Below are positions 28,315-32,508 of a stretch of DNA of 32,508 nucleotides, piece by piece. Under the pieces are notes generated by a model. That model was given only the letters and a program-made list of their open reading frames with translations, ran no database searches and had not been told where the DNA came from. The position numbers and the translations under genes are program-made. The DNA is taken from the IMG/VR virus record IMGVR_UViG_3300019884_000010, positions 1 through 32,508 of that record. One strand, 5' to 3'. Numbering within the stretch: position 1 is the stretch's first letter; every line of letters begins with the position of its first letter. This stretch comes from a virus.

Positions 28315-29874
28315 ATGGGTGCACCGTCAAAGCGAGCGAAGAAAGTGCGGCCGGCGAGCGACTTCGATCTCATTCGTCTCGCGGCCGAAGTGCGCTCCCC
28401 TAGACTGTCCAGTGGCTACTACTCTTGGGACCTTGACGCGATCCGCGCCGCCCGCGACGCGCAAATGGTCGGACGGTTTCAGCTAGCCGCCCGCCTCGTC
28501 GAATCGACGAGAACCGATTACGCCATCTTCGCCTCGTTCCTAAATCGCCTCGCGCCTCAACGCGGACTACCGATCAAGCTCGTGCCCCCGAACGACTCCG
28601 CTCGAGCGGCTCGCGTCGTCGGCGAGGCGGAAGCGCTCTTCGGCGCTCGCGGCGTCGGCATTCACCCCGACACGCTCACCGACATCGATGGGACGTTGGC
28701 AAACCACGGCGTCGCGTTCGGCGTCAACGTCGTGACTCCGCGCAACGACGGCTCGCGCGTCGACTTCGAGCTCAAGGCATGGCCGATCGAGTTCGTCCGA
28801 TGGGACGCACTCAAGCGTTCGTTCTTTACGCAAACCGCCGACGGCTACACCGAGGAGCCGATCTGCCACGGCGACGGGCGTTGGACGATCTTTCAGGAAC
28901 ACGAGGTCGAGCCGTGGAAGTACGGCGCGATTCTCGCCATTGCAATGCTTTGGGGCGATCACGCGTTCGGCGTCCGAGACCGGTCGCACGCTGGCACGAC
29001 GCACGGTAACGCGAAGGTCGTCGGCACCATGCCGCAAGGGGTCGCGTTGCAAGATGCCGCGGGAGCGCTCACGGCGGAGGGCGCGGCGTTTCTCGAGCTC
29101 TTGCGCGCGATCGCGAGCGTCGACTCACCGGTAGGGATCAAGCCGTTCGGCTCGGTCGTCGACTACATTACGAACGATTCGCGCGCGTGGGAGATCTTCA
29201 AAGAGATCATCTCGAGCGGCGAGCGGGCGGCGGATCGCGTCTACCTCGGTCACGACGTGAGCGCCGCGGCGGCGGGCGGCGACGCCGTCGGGTACCTTTT
29301 CGGCGTCCGAAACGACATCGTCGAGGGCTCGCTCAAGGCGATCGAGCGCGGCATTCGAACGGGCGTGATCGAACCATGGGCGGCGATCAACTTCGGCGAC
29401 TCGTCGCTAGCGCCCGACCGCGTCTACCTCATGCCCGACGCCGACGAGGACGCGCGGCGCAAGTCACTCGCCGACCGAACGAAAGCGTTCTACGACGCCG
29501 TCGAGTCGGCGAAAAAGAACAGTTTCGACGTGACGGAGGAATACTTGAGAAAGCTCGCCGACGATTACGGGGTGATCAAACCGACGCTTCCGGCCGCGAG
29601 CGCGCGCGCGCCGAGCATCACACTCGCGCCGACGGATATCGCCAAGGTCGTGCGCGTCAACGAAGCGCGGGCGAGCGCGAACCTTCCGCCGCTCGACAAG
29701 GACGGCGCCCTCGATCCCGACGGCCTTCTCACGGTCGCCGAATTCGCCGCGAAGAAAGAGGCCGGCGCTAAAGCTTCGATCCCCCCGCCCAACGGGGAAG
29801 CGACGCCACAAGGTCCGACGCCGCCCGCGAAGGGGGCGAACGGAGCGCCGCCGCCGCGGCCGTCAATCCAGTAA
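28315..29874 (+). CDS. Portal protein (DUF935 / Mu gp29-like), on the opposite strand to its neighbours
   Basis: A 519-residue protein. ATG at 28315 with GCGGAGGG before it is preferred to the TTG at 28273. FASFLNRLAPQRGLPIKLVPP, GVAFGVNVVTP, ELKAWPIEFVRWD, HEVEPWKYGAILAIAMLW, SGERAADRVYLG and KAIERGIRTGVIEPWAAINFG follow the order of DUF935 portal proteins, the 12-mer through which DNA enters the head. The final 40 residues are Pro-rich. Its 3' end overlaps the terminase 3' end by 107 bases antisense. All other virion genes here are on the minus strand. Confidence 0.85.
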   Translation: MGAPSKRAKKVRPASDFDLIRLAAEVRSPRLSSGYYSWDLDAIRAARDAQMVGRFQLAARLVESTRTDYAIFASFLNRLAPQRGLPIKLVPPNDSARAARVVGEAEALFGARGVGIHPDTLTDIDGTLANHGVAFGVNVVTPRNDGSRVDFELKAWPIEFVRWDALKRSFFTQTADGYTEEPICHGDGRWTIFQEHEVEPWKYGAILAIAMLWGDHAFGVRDRSHAGTTHGNAKVVGTMPQGVALQDAAGALTAEGAAFLELLRAIASVDSPVGIKPFGSVVDYITNDSRAWEIFKEIISSGERAADRVYLGHDVSAAAAGGDAVGYLFGVRNDIVEGSLKAIERGIRTGVIEPWAAINFGDSSLAPDRVYLMPDADEDARRKSLADRTKAFYDAVESAKKNSFDVTEEYLRKLADDYGVIKPTLPAASARAPSITLAPTDIAKVVRVNEARASANLPPLDKDGALDPDGLLTVAEFAAKKEAGAKASIPPPNGEATPQGPTPPAKGANGAPPPRPSIQ

Positions 29875-31336
29875 AGCCGGCATGGTAGTCGACCTTTTCC
29901 TCCTCGCCGAGCCGAGCGAGGTGCCACACAAGCCAAACGAACGCGTCGAGTCGGTTCGGGCTCGGCCCGCCGAGTCGCGGATTCCACTCGGTGAGCTCGC
30001 CCTCGAGCTCGGGCAATCGACCGACGATATGGATCATGCCCTTATCCGAAAGGGTGCTTACCGGCTCGGCGCGGATCGCCTTGCCTCGCGTCGCATGCAC
30101 CTCGACGACGCGTAGCGCTTTCGCCGCCATGGGTCCGCGCTTGCGCTCCTTCGCCGCTCGCACGTTGGCGCCGACCAGGTCGCCGCCGCGGTTGCGCTCA
30201 CCTACGACGGTGTCGCACCCGTTTTGCTCGCACGCCTTGATCACGTCGTCGCCCCATTTCTCAGGCTTCGACTTCGAGCTCGCGTCGACGAACACATAGA
30301 TATGCCCGGCCGCGTCGCGCCCGCCGCCGATGATCCCCGTCGAGTCGTTCTCGGGATTGGTCGCGATCGCCGGGTCGACCGCGACGGCGACCTCCTCGAG
30401 CTTCGGCGCGAACTCGACCCGCGTCGCGTCGAGGATCGACGCTTGGAAGAGCGCGTCGGGATTGTCGGTGAGGATCTCGCCCTCGAGCTCTTGCCGGCCT
30501 CGCCTCGTGCCGCCGTACTTGCGCTCCATGCGCGCGACGTAAGACGGGTCAAGGTTCGACGCGTTCTCGCTTTGCGCCATCAGAAACGTGATCGTCTCTT
30601 CGTCGGCGATGAGCTCTCGGAAAAGCTGCAATGGAAGCGGCGTGCCGGTGACGATGATCTCGATCGGGATCCGGCCGGGCAGTCGCGTCGCTAGTTCGAT
30701 GTTGTGCCAGATCGTGGAGAGGTATCGCCACTTGGCCGGCTCGTCGCACCAAACGGTATCAAGGTTCGGCCCGCGAAATTCTGGATCCTCGGCACTGTTG
30801 ACGTAAGCGACGGCGCCGCCGCACCCGTCCGGGCTCGGACACCCGGGACACTCGGCCCGATGAAAGAGAATGATCGCTTTGTGCGCTTTGTACTTCGGTT
30901 CCTTTTGCGGCGGAAACACCGTAAGGATCCCGTCGCTCCCTCCCTCGCCGGTGATCTGGTAGCGCTCGATCTCGCGAAGCGTCGGCCCGACGATCGCAAT
31001 GCTGCGCGCGCCGGCCTCGACCCGGCGGCGCAACCGATGCGCGGCCGAGAGCGTCTTGCCGCTCCCGCGCCCGCCGAGCAGAAACCAGATCCGGTGCGGC
31101 ACCGACGACAGATCGGGATCTTGCTTCGGCCGCGCCCAAGTCGCCCAATCGTAGCGAAGCCGCGCGAGCTCGGGCGCCTTGAATTGCGCGAGGATTTGCT
31201 CGCGCGCTTCCTTCGGTAGACGGGCGAAACGCTCGACGAGGCTCGGGCCCTCGAGTGCTTTCGAAACCTCGCGAGCTCGAGCTATCGCCGCTTGGTAGCG
31301 TTTCTCGAAGTCGGGATCGTATTGGTTCTCGATCAC
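29768..31336 (-). CDS. Terminase large subunit
   Basis: A 522-residue protein. I choose GTG at 31336, which overlaps the upstream TGA (GTGA); TTG at 31348 is possible. Walker A GGRGSGKT (~88-95), a Walker-B-type LDTVWCDEPAKW, a coupling-motif-like EIIVTGTP, and nuclease motifs AVDPA and later VVGERNRGGD and RLDAFVWLVWH identify the packaging ATPase/nuclease. Between Walker A and B lies an extra ECPGCPSPDGCGG, possibly a small metal site. The C-terminal ~35 residues are read from the strand opposite the end of the portal gene. Confidence 0.9.
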   Translation of the reverse strand: MIENQYDPDFEKRYQAAIARAREVSKALEGPSLVERFARLPKEAREQILAQFKAPELARLRYDWATWARPKQDPDLSSVPHRIWFLLGGRGSGKTLSAAHRLRRRVEAGARSIAIVGPTLREIERYQITGEGGSDGILTVFPPQKEPKYKAHKAIILFHRAECPGCPSPDGCGGAVAYVNSAEDPEFRGPNLDTVWCDEPAKWRYLSTIWHNIELATRLPGRIPIEIIVTGTPLPLQLFRELIADEETITFLMAQSENASNLDPSYVARMERKYGGTRRGRQELEGEILTDNPDALFQASILDATRVEFAPKLEEVAVAVDPAIATNPENDSTGIIGGGRDAAGHIYVFVDASSKSKPEKWGDDVIKACEQNGCDTVVGERNRGGDLVGANVRAAKERKRGPMAAKALRVVEVHATRGKAIRAEPVSTLSDKGMIHIVGRLPELEGELTEWNPRLGGPSPNRLDAFVWLVWHLARLGEEEKVDYHAGFTGLTAAAAALRSPPSRAASDLVASLPRWAGGSKL

Positions 31337-31470
31337 CGGCGCCCCCAAAGTCGCGCGGCGATGAGCACCCGCTCGAGGATCCCCGGTCGACTCACGAGCA
31401 GGCGAATCGCTTGCCGCGCCCGACGCAACCGACGGCGATGCCGGCTTCGATGACTCACGACCGACATCAT
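31333..31470 (-). CDS. Small basic protein coupled to the terminase (45 aa)
   Basis: Read from ATG 31470 to TGA 31335-31333. The start overlaps the preceding gene's TGA in an ATGATG string, and the stop overlaps the terminase GTG as GTGA. The product is very basic (HRSRHRRRLRRARQAIRLL) with a second amphipathic helix (GILERVLIAARLWGRR). Arg-rich products are common among false frames in GC-rich DNA, but the two flush overlaps and the lack of other coding in these 118 bases favour a real gene. A nucleic-acid-binding or packaging role would be a guess. Confidence 0.5.
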   Translation of the reverse strand: MMSVVSHRSRHRRRLRRARQAIRLLVSRPGILERVLIAARLWGRR

Positions 31471-31865
31471 CCTCCAGCGGCGGCGAGCCCGCGCGCCGCG
31501 TCGACGACGGCGAGCAGGTCGGCGGCTGTAAAGCGTCCGCGGTTGGTGAGGAGTTCGCCGAGCGACTCGATCCGAAGCGTGAGGTGCGCGTCGAGCTCGC
31601 GGGTATGGTCCTTCGCCCCCGCCATGTTCGTTGTCAATTGCTTGAGCACCTCGGTCGCTTTGCACATGAGCTCATCGGACGCGACGAGGCGCCCGACAAG
31701 ATTCTCCTCGAGCTTCGACATCATTCGCTCAAGCGTCGAGGCCCGAGTCGCGATCGTTCCCTCGAGCCGTGAGAATCGCACGAGCGGGTTCGTGTCGAAG
31801 TAGTCGCCCTTTTTGAGACGGGCGAGGCCGATCTTCCGCGGCTTGCGCTTTCGTTTCGTCGTCAT
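31467..31865 (-). CDS. Helical protein of the packaging region, function unknown
   Basis: A 132-residue protein with ATG at 31865 behind AAAGGAG and an ATGA overlap with the preceding gene. The first 20 residues are strongly basic (TTKRKRKPRKIGLARLKKG). The rest is a long helix with heptad-type spacing (STLERMMSKLEENLVGRLV, TLRIESLGELLTNRG). Such a basic head plus coiled coil is compatible with a DNA-binding packaging or small structural protein; no family recognised. Confidence 0.65.
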   Translation of the reverse strand: MTTKRKRKPRKIGLARLKKGDYFDTNPLVRFSRLEGTIATRASTLERMMSKLEENLVGRLVASDELMCKATEVLKQLTTNMAGAKDHTRELDAHLTLRIESLGELLTNRGRFTAADLLAVVDAARGLAAAGG

Positions 31866-32452
31866 CTCGATCGCTCCTTTCCGTGGAATGGATTCGCGCC
31901 GCACGCCTTGCACTTGATCCCTCGCTCGGCCGCGTTGACGAGCGCCTCGAGCTTGCGCCGAGTCGTCGCCGCCGCGTCGAGATTGCCCGGATCGTTGTCG
32001 GGGTTCTGCTGTTCGCGCGGCGTGAGTTCGCGGATCCATACCGCGTAGTCTTTTTGTAGGTGGATCGCTTTCTCGATCTCGCCCATGCTCGAGCGGCCGA
32101 CGCGCGCGCCCTCGACGTGATACTCGACGAGACCCGAGAACATGCCAAAGTCCTTGCGTAGCCGCTCGAGCACCTCGGCGAAGTTCGACGGCACCGGGCC
32201 GCTCGTGAGCTCGGCGAGTTTCTTTTGCGCTTCGGCGACGGCCGCCGCCGCCCCCTCTGGCGAAGTTCGCTCGCGTGACTTGCGCGAACCTTGACCGCCA
32301 TTAGGTTTGAGACCGGAGTCGGTGAGCCAATGGAGAATCGTGCCGTGCGCGAGGTCGAGATCGTCGGCAATCTCCCGGGCGCTCGCACCGTGCCCGTGTA
32401 GCTCGATCATCCGTGCGATTCGTTGGGGGGTCTTGCTCGACGCTTTACTCAT
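31862..32452 (-). CDS. HTH protein, terminase small subunit candidate
   Basis: A 196-residue protein with ATG at 32452. Residues ~8-46 form a helix-turn-helix (RIARMIELHGHGASAREIADDLDLAHGTILHWL) like those of resolvase-type or small-terminase DNA-binding domains. The middle is helical (EAQKKLAELTSG, NFAEVLERLRKDFGM). The C-terminus has one Cys pair and a His (CKACGANPFHG). Its position first in the order before the large terminase fits a small terminase that recognises the packaging site. A transcriptional regulator is the alternative. Confidence 0.65.
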   Translation of the reverse strand: MSKASSKTPQRIARMIELHGHGASAREIADDLDLAHGTILHWLTDSGLKPNGGQGSRKSRERTSPEGAAAAVAEAQKKLAELTSGPVPSNFAEVLERLRKDFGMFSGLVEYHVEGARVGRSSMGEIEKAIHLQKDYAVWIRELTPREQQNPDNDPGNLDAAATTRRKLEALVNAAERGIKCKACGANPFHGKERSR

Positions 32453-32508
32453 GTCGTCACGTTGCCCAGTGGATACGTTTCGAATCTGACCGATATTTCT
32501 TTCCGAGG
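32453..32508. other. Window end, upstream of the small-terminase gene
   Basis: No coding frame of use is visible. The bases contain an AT-rich patch (AATATC-like on the minus strand near 32490) and a TTCGAA palindrome around 32479-32484. A promoter for the minus-strand packaging genes could begin here, but no pair of elements is convincing. Confidence 0.2.

Noticed and set aside
28277-32474. CCAGTGG/CCACTGG string recurring near 28277, 28408 and 32466
   Set aside because: Seven bases is too short to be meaningful in this length of GC-rich DNA and the surroundings do not match.
1-32508. CRISPR array, tRNA genes, insertion sequences, integrase or attachment sites
   Set aside because: I found no regularly spaced repeats, no cloverleaf-like segment, no transposase or recombinase-type protein and no long direct repeats apart from the sheath duplication.

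Overview
The window is a GC-rich stretch of a tailed-phage or prophage genome. It encodes a contractile-tailed (myovirus) particle whose head genes belong to the Mu-like families: a DUF935 portal, a gpI-type protease/scaffold, a gpT-like capsid and a gp36-like connector. No host gene, integrase, replication gene, tRNA or CRISPR array was recognised, so I cannot say from this window alone whether it is a free phage or a prophage. The host is inferred to be a high-GC Gram-negative bacterium, most likely of the Myxococcota/Polyangia type. The reasons are lipoproteins with long Asp/Ala/Thr/Pro-rich linkers carrying DAG repeats, Leu codon use dominated by CTC rather than CTG, and the hydrolase- and lipoprotein-rich lysis region.

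Positions 1-7309, plus strand: a tightly packed run of about twenty small genes, many joined by ATGA, GTGA or TTGA overlaps. Most have no recognisable function. Several carry Cys pairs typical of zinc ribbons, and two encode small membrane proteins. Inside this run lies a gene for a Cys-rich lipoprotein (3407-4081), closed by a strong intrinsic terminator (4107-4146) and preceded by a 179-base non-coding gap. It looks like an independently transcribed moron.

Positions 7326-11001, minus strand: the lysis region, read after the tail genes. It holds a glucosaminidase-like endolysin, a Cys-rich lipoprotein, a papain-like cysteine peptidase, a secreted transglycosylase-like protein, a four-helix holin candidate, a small coiled-coil protein and a membrane-anchored coiled-coil protein.

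Positions 11033-23796, minus strand: the tail. In transcription order these are a neck or terminator candidate, sheath, tube, tail-assembly chaperone with a programmed -1 frameshift signal, short tape measure, hub and spike proteins, gp25-like wedge, baseplate J, tail protein I, two fibre-type proteins, a spike-base-like protein and a lectin-fold protein.

Positions 23793-32452: the head and packaging genes. A small-terminase candidate, a helical protein, a 45-residue basic protein and the large terminase lie on the minus strand. The portal gene lies on the PLUS strand, inverted relative to the rest, and overlaps the large terminase tail-to-tail by 107 bases. The protease with its nested scaffold, the two-domain decoration protein, the capsid and the connectors follow on the minus strand. 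An AT-rich 90-base divergent region at 28225-28314 probably holds promoters for the portal and for the capsid-to-lysis operon.

The observations most worth following up are the inverted portal gene, the GGGAAAA frameshift module, the internal scaffold start, the compound hairpin behind the capsid gene, the tandem domain duplication in the sheath, and the very small genes coupled to their neighbours by overlapping stop and start codons.
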